Shown one piece after another: positions 1-6,548 of a DNA stretch of 28,032 nt. The stretch is from the IMG/VR virus record IMGVR_UViG_3300037585_005106, positions 1 through 28,032 of that record, one strand, 5' to 3'. Numbering within the stretch: the stretch's first letter is position 1; each line of letters begins with the position of its first letter. The position numbers and the translations under genes were made by a program. Below the pieces are notes generated by a model. It saw only the letters and a program-made list of their open reading frames with translations. It was not told the DNA's origin and made no database searches. Source of the DNA: a virus.

Positions 1-716
1 TCTTCTACAAATTCAAGATCTGGATCTTTATCATAGTCTACGTCGATGGGATTTAGTATCTCGTAGAATGGTTCTTTATTGCGTACTCCTCTATGAGTAT
101 ATGTCTCTCCTGATACTAAGAAATGAAACCATGCTTTCTGTATCTTGTCATACACTTCTTGCTCTTGCATAATGTAAGACATAGCATGCTGTCCCTTGAT
201 TGCTCTATTATCCACATAAGTATTATCAAATTGTGCGGCAATCTGCTCAGGCATTGGAACTTCTTCAGGAAGTTGGCCTGCTTCGACTAGCTCAGGGTTT
301 TGTGTAGCTAGTACTTTTAGGAATTGCATCTGCAGACCTTGATAGATTGCCTGCTGCTTAGCATTTTCCTTTTCAGAGATAGTATCTCCATTTTGTACGG
401 TAACAGTATAATTGAGAGGGCGTTTAGACTTTTCACCTAATAGAAGATCCACAATGGGTTTAATAATAGGATAGTTACGCATTTTAGAGGGGAAGTTCTT
501 ACGGGATTTACCATAAGGTTTTAAGACGTAATTATAGTCTGCCTCATCAATTATACCGTTATAATAATCATATAGAATCTTAAGATCATCCTTGTGATCA
601 TTGATTCCATTTTGTGATAAGTTGATAAAAGCTTCGACGCATTGCTCGCGCCATTTCTTTGTTTTTTTAGATAACGACAGCTTTTGCTGCGGTATTTTTT
701 CTCCCCCTAGATACAT
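1..716 (-). CDS. Portal protein, N-terminal part (runs off left edge)
   Basis: The minus strand is open from an ATG at 716 to the window edge, giving 238 residues without a stop. An in-frame TAA six bases upstream of the ATG fixes this as the first possible start. The product is hydrophilic and begins MYLGGEKIPQQKL. It includes a stretch reading PFYEILNPIDVDYDKDPD near residue 230, which matches my recollection of crAss-like portal proteins (the dodecameric ring at the capsid vertex through which DNA is packaged). It follows TerL on the same strand by 77 bases, the usual terminase-portal order. The C-terminal portion, with the clip and crown regions, lies outside the window. The portal call is inferred from position and remembered family similarity, not from a catalytic motif. 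There is no Shine-Dalgarno sequence upstream of the start. Confidence 0.72.
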   Translation of the reverse strand, partial: MYLGGEKIPQQKLSLSKKTKKWREQCVEAFINLSQNGINDHKDDLKILYDYYNGIIDEADYNYVLKPYGKSRKNFPSKMRNYPIIKPIVDLLLGEKSKRPLNYTVTVQNGDTISEKENAKQQAIYQGLQMQFLKVLATQNPELVEAGQLPEEVPMPEQIAAQFDNTYVDNRAIKGQHAMSYIMQEQEVYDKIQKAWFHFLVSGETYTHRGVRNKEPFYEILNPIDVDYDKDPDLEFVE

Positions 717-793
717 AGATTACAAAATTACTAAATTTTTCATTACGTTAGAACATCTATTCATTTTTATTGCCTATATTATAAATATAACAC

Positions 794-2773
794 CTAATTG
801 TAGTTATTATCAAACCAACTATCAACAGATCTATCCTCTAACACCTCTTTTACTTCAGCATTATACAATTCCCTTGTATGATACATTCCAATCATTAACG
901 CCATAACCCGGTCAAAGTTGCCTTTATAGTTAAACTTAATAAGCTCTTGAAGTAGTGCTAAATCATAGATCTTATGCATATTCAAAACCGTAGTGCCGTC
1001 TTCATTTGTAGAGCGCACAGCATTTAACCAATCACGGATATACAGTTCACCTTGTCTTTTTCTAGCTTCGGTAGTATGCATACCATACTGGCGCTTTACA
1101 TTTTTAGAACGCAGATCTTTTTTATCTAGCATTTCAAACTCTACCTGCAGCTTGTGCAACTTCCTATGTTGTTTAGCGTATTGGATCACAGCTCCGCGAT
1201 CATTCTCAAAACCAATCTTAGCATTGTAATAATCAGCAAGCATAAACAGATTCCTATTATATTCGTCTTGCGTGTGTGGTCGTCCGACATAGCTAGCTAC
1301 AATTAAATCATCAGGCTGACTGATATTATTTACTCTTTTAATTACATATGCAGCCCCTAACGAAGAAGAATCTGCAGATTGATTTTGTCCATACGGGTCA
1401 TGGCAAACTAAATATAAGTTATGTGGAGTCTGCCCAGAAGAATTTTTATAAGGTCCTTCATAGACAATAACTCCCCCGTGAAGATTGTCTTCCTTTCTAT
1501 GAGGAAATCTTAGTATAGGTTTAATATCCCCATCCACTGAGAACTGAATCTTATTGTCTTTTCCATAGTACAATTTTCCAGCTGTCCCAATAGTATGTAG
1601 ATCATTTACTTTAACTTTATTATACTGCTCTTGTAAAGATGCTATATCAAATAGGTTAGAGGATACTTGTAATGTCGCTTCCCTAGGATTGGAAGGATGC
1701 TCAGCTATATATTGATCGTACGCCTTGGGATCATTAGTGCCTTTCTTCTTGGTCCTGTTCTCTAGCTCAAACGCTTGTGCAGGTTCTACAAGCGAATTAC
1801 CATCATCATCTATAAACCCTTCTAGATTTTCGTGGATAGGAACAAAATGCCCACACACAGTGCCCATTGCTCCGTCGTCCCACTCGTTCTCAAAAGCTAA
1901 ACAGTCATATGAGTCAGGATTATAAAACAATTCTTCCATACCCTCAAAGTCTGCTCCTTCTGTACCGCCTGTACCAAAGGCTACCATCGTACCAAGAGTC
2001 TTAGAACCTTGTCTCATAGTTGGCATTGCTACCTCCCATGCTTTTAACAGACCTGGAAATGCACCAGCCTCCTCAAAGAAAATAAGCTCCCCCGCTTTAC
2101 CACGTACTTTATCTGGAGCATCCTTTAATGACACTCCCATAATCTGTGATTTCATCCCTAACTCGACATCTGCTCCGTTTACATTCTTTTTATATCCAGA
2201 CATCTTATTCATCTCCCTATCCCTAAGTCTAGGCTGCGTCCATGCAGTATTATCATCTACAAATGAGAGGATTTCCCAAGCCTTTGACAGAAGACCGTCT
2301 CCAATTAAGTATTCTTTCTGCCCTGCAAATACGTAATTCTTACTATTGCGAATATGGAAGTAATTCCTAGCAAGCATCGCAGCTGCTTTATACGAATAAC
2401 CTTTACGACGCGCCTTTAAAACCGTCATATGTTTATTCTCTCTTCTGCACTGGTCTATTGCAGTAAAATATTTAAAGTCTCCATCGTAAAATGCAGGAAA
2501 CGTACGTTCTCTTCTAGCTATAACTGTACCATCTGGCAATTCCTCATCAACAGATCTGTCAATGGGGCAGTAATTTAAATAAAAATAATGATTACCTGTA
2601 ATTACAATCTCATCCTCTTGGCCTTCCCCTACAGTATACCCGTAGACGCAACGATGACGTTCTCCATCCCAGTAATCGTAATATTCTTTGGTATTAGGAA
2701 GAGCATTTGTATAATATCCGTGCTCCATGTAATGTAAAGCAGCAGGTCTTAGTCTATCGGTACCTTTAAACAT
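794..2773 (-). CDS. terL: Terminase large subunit (TerL)
   Basis: This is a 659-residue DNA-packaging motor: an ATPase domain that pumps DNA through the portal, followed by an RNase H-fold nuclease that cuts concatemers. The ATPase region has a deviant Walker A at about residues 121-129 (ARRKGYSYK, lacking the classic GxxxxGKT). It has a Walker B with catalytic Glu at 229-236 (ELIFFEEA) and a coupling-type motif around 264-270 (VAFGTGG). Candidate nuclease acidic residues are D459 (CHDPYG), E523/D525 (GFENDRG) and D621 (FDRVMA). Length fits TerL proteins. Its start overlaps the upstream gene by 25 bases, and the portal follows 77 bases downstream. The ATG at 2773 is chosen because the preceding sequence is used by the upstream frame. 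Confident from motifs and neighbours. Confidence 0.93.
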   Translation of the reverse strand: MFKGTDRLRPAALHYMEHGYYTNALPNTKEYYDYWDGERHRCVYGYTVGEGQEDEIVITGNHYFYLNYCPIDRSVDEELPDGTVIARRERTFPAFYDGDFKYFTAIDQCRRENKHMTVLKARRKGYSYKAAAMLARNYFHIRNSKNYVFAGQKEYLIGDGLLSKAWEILSFVDDNTAWTQPRLRDREMNKMSGYKKNVNGADVELGMKSQIMGVSLKDAPDKVRGKAGELIFFEEAGAFPGLLKAWEVAMPTMRQGSKTLGTMVAFGTGGTEGADFEGMEELFYNPDSYDCLAFENEWDDGAMGTVCGHFVPIHENLEGFIDDDGNSLVEPAQAFELENRTKKKGTNDPKAYDQYIAEHPSNPREATLQVSSNLFDIASLQEQYNKVKVNDLHTIGTAGKLYYGKDNKIQFSVDGDIKPILRFPHRKEDNLHGGVIVYEGPYKNSSGQTPHNLYLVCHDPYGQNQSADSSSLGAAYVIKRVNNISQPDDLIVASYVGRPHTQDEYNRNLFMLADYYNAKIGFENDRGAVIQYAKQHRKLHKLQVEFEMLDKKDLRSKNVKRQYGMHTTEARKRQGELYIRDWLNAVRSTNEDGTTVLNMHKIYDLALLQELIKFNYKGNFDRVMALMIGMYHTRELYNAEVKEVLEDRSVDSWFDNNYN

Positions 2774-3027
2774 CTATTTCTAATCTTTAGCAACTTCGCG
2801 CACTTCTCATATTCTTCTATTGAAGACATATACTCTATAACTAAGTCGATAGTCCCAGGATCTCTTCCGTCACTCTCTAGCGGATCAAAAGGAAGGTAGA
2901 AATTCTCCAAATCCCCAGTATCTTCATATCTAAAGAAAACATCATCGAGAGTCAATTCTCTGGTAATTAAACCATAAGCATTTTGCATTGACTCTTCGTA
3001 TCTCTGTATATCTTCTAAAAAATCCAC
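2749..3027 (-). CDS. Small acidic protein directly upstream of TerL
   Basis: A 92-residue acidic protein of unknown function. It starts with GTG at 3027; the G of that GTG is the last base of the TAG stop of the preceding gene (TAGTG), so the two are probably translationally coupled. It ends 25 bases inside TerL. The sequence is mostly predicted helix with an N-terminal MDFLEDIQRYEESMQNA and no recognised motif. The tight coupling suggests a packaging or capsid-associated role, but nothing in the sequence proves it. Confidence 0.75.
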   Translation of the reverse strand: MDFLEDIQRYEESMQNAYGLITRELTLDDVFFRYEDTGDLENFYLPFDPLESDGRDPGTIDLVIEYMSSIEEYEKCAKLLKIRNRCLKVPID

Positions 3028-3566
3028 TATTGACTGTACTTATTAACCTCGACTCCTCCTCTATTGCTAGATTGAACCTGCTCTTCTTTCTTAACGAGAT
3101 CTTCTAGTTTGGTTATTCCATTAACCACATCCCCCATTTTTGAAAGATTAGCAACAAGGTCCTTAGCAGCAAATATAGGCTTTCCATTATCATCAGTCAA
3201 GGTCAAATCAACTTCTTTGAAATATTTCTCCAATTTTACTACAGACTCTCTAGCAGCTTTTAGTAATCTAACTGCAGAAGTCTCTTTCAATTTTTTATAT
3301 TTATCGCATGCAGCTAGTATGGTAGCATCCGGCGCCCACTTACTTTCCCCAAACACACTTAACTTAACTTCATCTGGCCGCCTGACTTCATCGTATATCG
3401 CAAACGGAGACTTGTGATCGCATAAAAAGTACACATACGCTAACTCTTTTGTAGACTTATCCTTACCCTTACTCTTATCCCTGCTAACTACCTTAGAGAA
3501 CTCCTCAATAGTTAGTACATACGGAGAAGGTATAGCTACATTATCACTTATCGTTAACAGATCCAT
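3027..3566 (-). CDS. Hypothetical protein; candidate small terminase or packaging factor
   Basis: A 179-residue protein of unknown family. Residues about 15-110 are compact with conserved-looking aromatic and charged positions. Residues about 95-165 are rich in Lys, Glu and Leu and could form helices or a coiled coil, followed by a polar tail (QSSNRGGVEVNKYSQ). It lies two genes upstream of TerL in the same transcript and shares a base (TAGTG) with the next gene. Small terminase subunits are often about this size, oligomerise through helices and sit just upstream of TerL, so TerS is a reasonable guess. No DNA-binding HTH is obvious by eye. It overlaps the HU/IHF-like gene upstream by 23 bases. 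Confidence 0.8.
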   Translation of the reverse strand: MDLLTISDNVAIPSPYVLTIEEFSKVVSRDKSKGKDKSTKELAYVYFLCDHKSPFAIYDEVRRPDEVKLSVFGESKWAPDATILAACDKYKKLKETSAVRLLKAARESVVKLEKYFKEVDLTLTDDNGKPIFAAKDLVANLSKMGDVVNGITKLEDLVKKEEQVQSSNRGGVEVNKYSQ

Positions 3567-3780
3567 CCTTTTTCTTTTTTCTTTTAGTTACACAATCCAC
3601 TCTTCCCTTCTTTACCCAGAAATTACCAAAATAGGGAAGACGTATAGCATCCATAGTTTCGTCTCGCATAATCTTAGCAACATATTTAAACTGCGAATTG
3701 ATAATATCCTCTACAATACTAAGAGGTAAATTATACTTACTCGCTAAGTTCTGAATCAGTGCTTTCTTCGATCTTGCCAT
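3544..3780 (-). CDS. HU/IHF-like DNA-binding protein
   Basis: A 78-residue basic protein resembling the HU/IHF family of DNA-bending proteins. The N-terminal half is a helical pair (KALIQNLASKYNLPLSIVEDIINSQFK in two turns of the family pattern). It is followed by LPYFGNFWVKKGRV at about residues 48-61, which corresponds to the family's glycine-rich turn entering the beta arm. The C-terminus is a lysine cluster (TKRKKKKDG). It is slightly shorter than cellular HU (about 90 residues), so the DNA-embracing arm may be reduced. crAss-like phages are known to carry IHF-like genes near their structural genes. It may shape DNA for packaging or regulation. It overlaps both neighbours, by 44 bases upstream and 23 downstream. 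Confidence 0.8.
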   Translation of the reverse strand: MARSKKALIQNLASKYNLPLSIVEDIINSQFKYVAKIMRDETMDAIRLPYFGNFWVKKGRVDCVTKRKKKKDGSVNDK

Positions 3781-4042
3781 ATGACATTAATTGTGGTGCC
3801 CACTTTTTCTTTGGACATGTTGTTGTTTTCCACTTTGCTTTATGCTCTAATAAACAGCCGCAAGCTCCGCATCTAGATTTTTCCTCTATAAAAAATTCGC
3901 ACCCTTCACAAATACTCAGTCTTCTAGAATATTCCTCCAAGGATACATTGGGAGCTCCTTCAGCTACATACTTAGTTAACTCTTTGGTAAAGTTCTTAGT
4001 CATTTGCCATACACTTGGCAATTTAGGTTTCTTCTTACTCAT
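3737..4042 (-). CDS. Zinc-ribbon-like small protein
   Basis: A 101-residue protein with a Cys cluster at about 45, 48, 58, 61, 63 and 76 (CEGCEF, then RCGACGCLLEHKAK, then a later TTCPKKKW). The spacing fits a treble-clef or zinc-ribbon fold seen in many small phage proteins of unknown role. The N-terminus is basic (MSKKKPKLPSVWQMTKNFTK) and the C-terminus acidic (EESTDSELSE). Its ATG at 4042 overlaps the stop of the 43-residue gene upstream as ATGA, implying coupled translation. Function is unknown; a nucleic-acid or protein-assembly adaptor is possible. Metal binding is inferred from Cys spacing only. Confidence 0.8.
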   Translation of the reverse strand: MSKKKPKLPSVWQMTKNFTKELTKYVAEGAPNVSLEEYSRRLSICEGCEFFIEEKSRCGACGCLLEHKAKWKTTTCPKKKWAPQLMSYGKIEESTDSELSE

Positions 4043-4170
4043 TGGATAAATAATTCATCGTGTGGCACTTTCTCAGTAAGGACACTTAGCACCTTGCCTT
4101 CCGCGTCCTGGCAGATTGCAATAAACCACGGCTCGTGATAAAATTGGGTCATGACTATTCCTGGTGGCAT
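4039..4170 (-). CDS. 43-residue hypothetical protein
   Basis: A short gene with an ATG at 4170, one base after the TGA (4172-4174) of the upstream HTH gene. Its TGA overlaps the next gene's ATG (ATGA at 4042-4039). The product begins MPPGIVMTQFYHEPWFIAIC and ends PHDELFIQ. This exact fit between two genes is the main evidence that it is translated; otherwise there would be a 130-base hole in a tightly packed operon. It looks like a small beta-rich domain with no recognised family. Function unknown. Confidence 0.7.
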   Translation of the reverse strand: MPPGIVMTQFYHEPWFIAICQDAEGKVLSVLTEKVPHDELFIQ

Positions 4171-4171
4171 A

Positions 4172-4504
4172 TCATTTTCCCCATTGGATATTAACTTGTA
4201 CACTCTCAGTATCTGTATTTAATAGCTGGTTTAAAACATAATTCCTTCCATCCTTATAAATCGCCCTTTTATCTTTAAACTTTTTAACATAATTGTTAAG
4301 CGTATTAAAATCACTAATACCCAAAGCTCTGGCTGCAGCTTTCTTATTTCTTGATGTACACAAATTCTTTTCTTGTGTAACCTGATTACAATCAACAAGT
4401 GCTGCTAGGACTCTCAACTCCATATCTGTTAAGTTAAAGATTCCATTCCATAACTGCAAATACTTAAACGTAGAATTTACCTTAATCGTTATTTTTTGGT
4501 TCAT
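4172..4504 (-). CDS. Helix-turn-helix protein, putative DNA-binding regulator
   Basis: A 110-residue protein with a probable winged or simple HTH. Residues about 23-40 (LTDMELRVLAALVDCN) look like the first helices of a winged-helix domain. Residues about 54-80 (KKAAARALGISDFNTLNNY, then a basic KKFKDKRAIY segment) look like the recognition helix region, followed by a possible wing (YKDGRNYVLN). It lies within the packaging operon, overlapping the upstream gene by 23 bases and followed after one base by the 43-residue gene. It could regulate the operon or recognise packaging DNA. The DNA-binding call is moderately sure; the target is unknown. Confidence 0.78.
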   Translation of the reverse strand: MNQKITIKVNSTFKYLQLWNGIFNLTDMELRVLAALVDCNQVTQEKNLCTSRNKKAAARALGISDFNTLNNYVKKFKDKRAIYKDGRNYVLNQLLNTDTESVQVNIQWGK

Positions 4505-4760
4505 CTTGTGTTGGATTTTTAATTTCTTCTTCTACCGCCTCAGCATGTGGAAGCTGCATACAATAGTTGTAGAGAACTTTCTCCTTATCCGTATGCTTCT
4601 TCTTAGAGTGGTAGATCTCTAGATAGTTATATAACGCCAGAGTATGATTCCCCAGCTGATTCTCAAGTTGAGCAATAACCTTATACACGTTATTATCTAT
4701 CTTATACTTAAGACCATCTACAGTGATCTTCTTTTTAGGTTTCTTTTTCGTCTGTATCAT
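4482..4760 (-). CDS. Hypothetical helical protein
   Basis: A 92-residue protein with a lysine-rich N-terminus (MIQTKKKPKKKITVDGL), a helical middle with leucine and tyrosine repeats (about residues 25-70) and an acidic tail (AVEEEIKNPTQDEPKNND). No family is recognised. It overlaps the gene before it by 26 bases and the HTH gene after it by 23 bases, so it belongs to the same polycistronic unit. Charge separation between the two ends suggests a nucleic-acid-contacting head and a protein-contacting tail, but this is only inference. Confidence 0.72.
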   Translation of the reverse strand: MIQTKKKPKKKITVDGLKYKIDNNVYKVIAQLENQLGNHTLALYNYLEIYHSKKKHTDKEKVLYNYCMQLPHAEAVEEEIKNPTQDEPKNND

Positions 4761-4953
4761 CTTCTACTATTACTTCTATTACATATTCATAATCACCAAT
4801 ATATACCTTTACATCCCAGGTAGCTGTTGTATTGTCATTTGACCACATAGTTAATTTCTCTTCAAAATCCATCATTAATTCGACTAGTTCATCTAAACAC
4901 TCTGTTACAAACCTAGTTTTTATCATCCGTAAATTGTATTCTCGCTCTTCCAT
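4735..4953 (-). CDS. Small acidic hypothetical protein
   Basis: A 72-residue acidic protein (if read from the ATG at 4953) with a helical first half (CLDELVELMMDFEEKL) and a beta-like second half (WDVKVYIGDYEYVIEVIVED). An internal ATG at 4926 would give 63 residues and cut the overlap with the upstream gene from 41 to 14 bases. The choice of start is therefore open. No family recognised. Its position in the packaging operon and overlaps on both sides support a real gene. Confidence 0.68.
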   Translation of the reverse strand: MEEREYNLRMIKTRFVTECLDELVELMMDFEEKLTMWSNDNTTATWDVKVYIGDYEYVIEVIVEDDTDEKET

Positions 4954-5164
4954 CCTCTAGTATAATCTTCGCGGACGTAGATTGCTTATTAAATTCTGCC
5001 ACATACGGTTCTATGTCAGAACGACTAGTCATGAAACTCAGAAAGACCGCCATTTCTTTAGCAGCCCTTTTGGTACTAGTTGTCAAAGCATCAGCTTTCT
5101 CCTGGTGCTCTATCAACTCATGATAGTCATCTAACGATATTGTTACAGTCCCTGCAGGCTTCAC
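4913..5164 (-). CDS. Hypothetical protein following GroES-like gene
   Basis: An 83-residue protein starting with GTG at 5164, which overlaps the TGA of the GroES-like gene as GTGA, a coupled start. The N-terminus (GTVTISLDDYHELIEHQEKA) resembles the short strand plus helix seen in many small phage proteins that precede a coiled coil. The middle is helical and the end is charged (RARIQFTDDKN). No family is named with confidence. It is one of four small genes between the co-chaperonin and the HTH gene. Confidence 0.72.
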   Translation of the reverse strand: MKPAGTVTISLDDYHELIEHQEKADALTTSTKRAAKEMAVFLSFMTSRSDIEPYVAEFNKQSTSAKIILEDGRARIQFTDDKN

Positions 5165-5445
5165 TTCTCAATCTTTCCAAGTATTTGAAACTCATTCACA
5201 AACAAATGAGGGACCTCATCGATATGTATAAGCATAGCTTCAGACGTAGGATCTACCATTACAGTATCACCTATCTTAGTCTGCCTACAATCCGGACCTA
5301 CGGCCAGAACCTCTAAGATGTTAGTTTGTAATTTTTTTGCTGTCTCGTCATCTAAGTAAATGCCGGACTTTGTCTTCTTTGCAGAAGGTTGAGGTAGTAC
5401 CACCCATCCACCAAAAGGTGTAAAATTGACTTTCTTCTTTGTCAT
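5161..5445 (-). CDS. GroES-like (Cpn10) co-chaperonin
   Basis: A 94-residue protein that fits the Cpn10 fold along its whole length. It has an N-terminal strand with GGWVVLPQP, the KTKSGIYLDDE segment matching the family's kt.gGi.lp start of the mobile loop, VLAVGPDCRQTKIGDTVMVDP matching V.avGpG...vkvGDkV, and a C-terminal EFQILGKIEK matching .dIla.i. Co-chaperonins cap GroEL and close its folding chamber; phage versions (T4 gp31 is the best known) retune host GroEL for the major capsid protein. It is the first gene of the minus-strand packaging operon, 23 bases downstream of a good promoter. Residues 16-34 hold the presumptive mobile loop, and its sequence is phage-specific. The family call is firm; the capsid client is inferred. 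Confidence 0.87.
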   Translation of the reverse strand: MTKKKVNFTPFGGWVVLPQPSAKKTKSGIYLDDETAKKLQTNILEVLAVGPDCRQTKIGDTVMVDPTSEAMLIHIDEVPHLFVNEFQILGKIEK

Positions 5446-5467
5446 CGTCTATAAAATTAGTTCGATA

Positions 5468-5499
5468 CAAAGTTATAATAAAAAAGTTTACAGTTGCAA
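5468..5499 (-). promoter_or_regulatory. Bacteroidetes-type promoter for packaging operon
   Basis: On the minus strand TAACTTTG (5475-5468) fits the -7 element TAnnTTTG. A TTG (5499-5497) lies 21 bases upstream, a match to the -33 element. The predicted start of transcription is about 15-17 bases before the ATG of the GroES-like gene at 5445. No Shine-Dalgarno lies in that short leader. Confidence 0.65.
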
Positions 5500-5520
5500 G
5501 AAAAGTTTAATTTTTTTTCT

Positions 5521-5870
5521 GAATTGGACACAGGTACCCCCTTGGGGATCCTAATTTCAATCGGAATTTTACCTTTAGCAGTGCTCTCCATCTTTGCAGA
5601 AGGACCAAGGGACACTAAGACTAGTGTTAATTCACCGCACCTACCTGTGTGCAATGTGTCCCAACCAAGGTTATATCCTTTCTTTTCAAGGCTATGGGAG
5701 AAAATTTCCTACTGGTGATTCGCTGTCTCAGCGTTTTCTCAGCGTATTCCTAGGGCCATATTACAATGACATTACTAGGTATAAATCCCACGTCTGACCC
5801 CCTACTGCTCTTTCGATCCTCAGGGGTGATACTCCTGGCAAGGAGTGCCTTTTCGTATGCAAAGTTAGAC
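5521..5870. ncRNA. Candidate structured non-coding RNA (strand uncertain)
   Basis: Between 5500 and 5907 there is no convincing protein gene. The block 5521-5880 is about 43-48% GC by 60-base steps, against about 20% in 5461-5520 and 32% in 5881-5940. It contains many complementary segments: ACACAGGTA (5528-5536) with TACCTGTGT (5642-5650); CCCTTGG (5539-5545) with CCAAGGG (5605-5611); ACACTA/TAGTGT around a four-base loop (5612-5627); GGGACAC (5609-5615) with GTGTCCC (5656-5662); CGCTG-TCT-CAGCG (5721-5733); ACCCC (5797-5801) with GGGGT (5823-5827); and ACTCC/GGAGT (5831-5846). Some pairs are mutually exclusive, which could mean alternative folds. A GC island with nested pairing in AT-rich DNA is typical of a functional RNA. 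No tRNA, tmRNA, RNase P or intron signature was recognised. It could instead be an origin or cis-acting packaging region. Confidence 0.45.
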
Positions 5871-5907
5871 AAATTATTTCTATCTACCTTGCTCTTAATG
5901 CTTTTTT

Positions 5908-6075
5908 TTAACTTCCGCAATTTAAACATTCATCTGGATCATCCATATTACATGAAATCTCTCCACTTTCAATTTTATCTTCTTGTTCTTGTAACCTCTT
6001 AGGATCTAAAAAACTCACTTCTTCATACTTGTTCTTATAATAATTTTTTTGAGGGGGAGTGGATTTTTTAGTCAT
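5908..6075 (-). CDS. 55-residue Cys-containing hypothetical protein
   Basis: The minus strand reads from ATG at 6075 to TAA at 5908. The product has a basic start (MTKKSTPPQKNYYKNKYEEV), a charged helix (PKRLQEQEDKIES) and a C-terminal Cys cluster (C42, then DECLNCGS with C50 and C53). The C-x2-C with an upstream Cys could bind metal but is incomplete for a zinc finger. Composition is protein-like and clearly better than the antisense frame. It follows the possible 24-residue gene by 15 bases. Function unknown. Confidence 0.62.
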   Translation of the reverse strand: MTKKSTPPQKNYYKNKYEEVSFLDPKRLQEQEDKIESGEISCNMDDPDECLNCGS

Positions 6076-6090
6076 AGGACGGCAAAGATA

Positions 6091-6165
6091 TTATATCCCT
6101 ATCAAAAAAACAAGCACCATTATCAAAATATATATGGCAGCACTTAAATCTAATTTCTTTTCCAT
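6091..6165 (-). CDS. 24-residue putative single-pass membrane peptide
   Basis: ATG at 6165 to TAA at 6091 gives MEKKLDLSAA followed by a hydrophobic stretch of about 14 residues (IYILIMVLVFLIGI). A charged N-terminus then one membrane-length segment fits a tiny membrane peptide. It lies just upstream of the 55-residue gene on the same strand. The ORF is short enough to be chance, so this is a weak call supported only by composition and position. Confidence 0.35.
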   Translation of the reverse strand: MEKKLDLSAAIYILIMVLVFLIGI

Positions 6166-6199
6166 ATATCAAACATACATCTTCTACTAGATCAGTATG

Positions 6200-6230
6200 T
6201 TAAGCTAACGTTAAATTTTCCCAGGGAAAA
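6200..6230. promoter_or_regulatory. Palindromes in the divergent control region
   Basis: The gap 6166-6336 lies between minus-strand and plus-strand genes. It holds GTTA-agc-TAAC just before 6210 and a near-perfect palindrome TTTTCCC-A-GGGAAAA at 6216-6230. Such symmetric sites often bind dimeric regulators, and the position between divergent units suits an operator. No protein partner can be named. Confidence 0.35.
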
Positions 6231-6265
6231 AATTTTTTGGTGGAGGATTTGTGAGCGTGTAGACC

Positions 6266-6297
6266 AACACCGACAAAGACCCCCACTAAGTTACGGA
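6266..6297 (+). repeat. 32-base early-region repeat, copy 1
   Basis: This 32-base element is repeated at 6605-6636 with 27 of 32 positions identical. Both copies start AACACC, carry ACAAA and CCC, and end with the best conserved part, CACTA(A/T)(G/A)TTACGGA. Copy 1 ends 39 bases before the ATG at 6337. A shorter core, ACTATGTTACGG, recurs at 18842-18853 in another upstream gap. Orientation is the same in all three, always facing a plus-strand gene start, so a promoter or operator role is likely. Confidence 0.5.
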
Positions 6298-6336
6298 GTT
6301 TGGGATACCCCCGGACATTAATCTAAAATCATTCAC

Positions 6337-6519
6337 ATGTTAGTAGCAATCACTAAAGTCCTAGACAAGACTGTAAACCGTCACGGAGTTCCATGTAGAG
6401 TAGGCTTCACAGGAGACTACATCGATGAGGCTGGCGTATACCACGACAGTAAGCTCGTGTATACTGAAAATGAATCTATCTTTGATAAGTTCGTTGTTGG
6501 TTTGCAGGTTAGTATGTAA
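6337..6519 (+). CDS. 60-residue hypothetical protein, first early gene
   Basis: The first plus-strand gene of the early block: ATG at 6337, TAA-terminated at 6519, followed at once by a UUCG-loop terminator. So it is probably its own short transcript. The protein (MLVAITKVLDKTVNRHGVPC start) looks like a compact beta-rich domain with RVGFTGDYIDEAG and a C-terminal hydrophobic strand. No family recognised. The sequence ATTAATCTAAAAT-CATTCA just before its start is copied almost exactly before the gene at 7106. Its strong control signals suggest high early expression. Confidence 0.72.
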   Translation: MLVAITKVLDKTVNRHGVPCRVGFTGDYIDEAGVYHDSKLVYTENESIFDKFVVGLQVSM

Positions 6520-6523
6520 AGTT

Positions 6524-6548
6524 AGCACCTTCGGGTGCTTTCTTTTTG
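6524..6548 (+). terminator. Intrinsic terminator with UUCG loop
   Basis: AGCACC (6524-6529), loop TTCG, GGTGCT (6534-6539), then TTTCTTTTT. A six-pair stem with the very stable UUCG tetraloop and a U-tract directly after the 6337-6519 gene. Confidence 0.85.

Noticed and set aside
208-216. Perfect DnaA box TTATCCACA
   Set aside because: A single copy within the portal coding frame; one such match is not far from chance and no array surrounds it.
5457-5797. Open frames of 65-75 residues on both strands in the GC-rich intergenic block
   Set aside because: They start at TTG/ATG by chance, have no consistent composition, cross the hairpins and overlap each other on both strands; the RNA explanation fits better.
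5811-5823. CTGAGGA...GAAA pattern on the minus strand, as in a hammerhead ribozyme core
   Set aside because: There is no room for stem II and no matching stem III or cleavage-site strand nearby.
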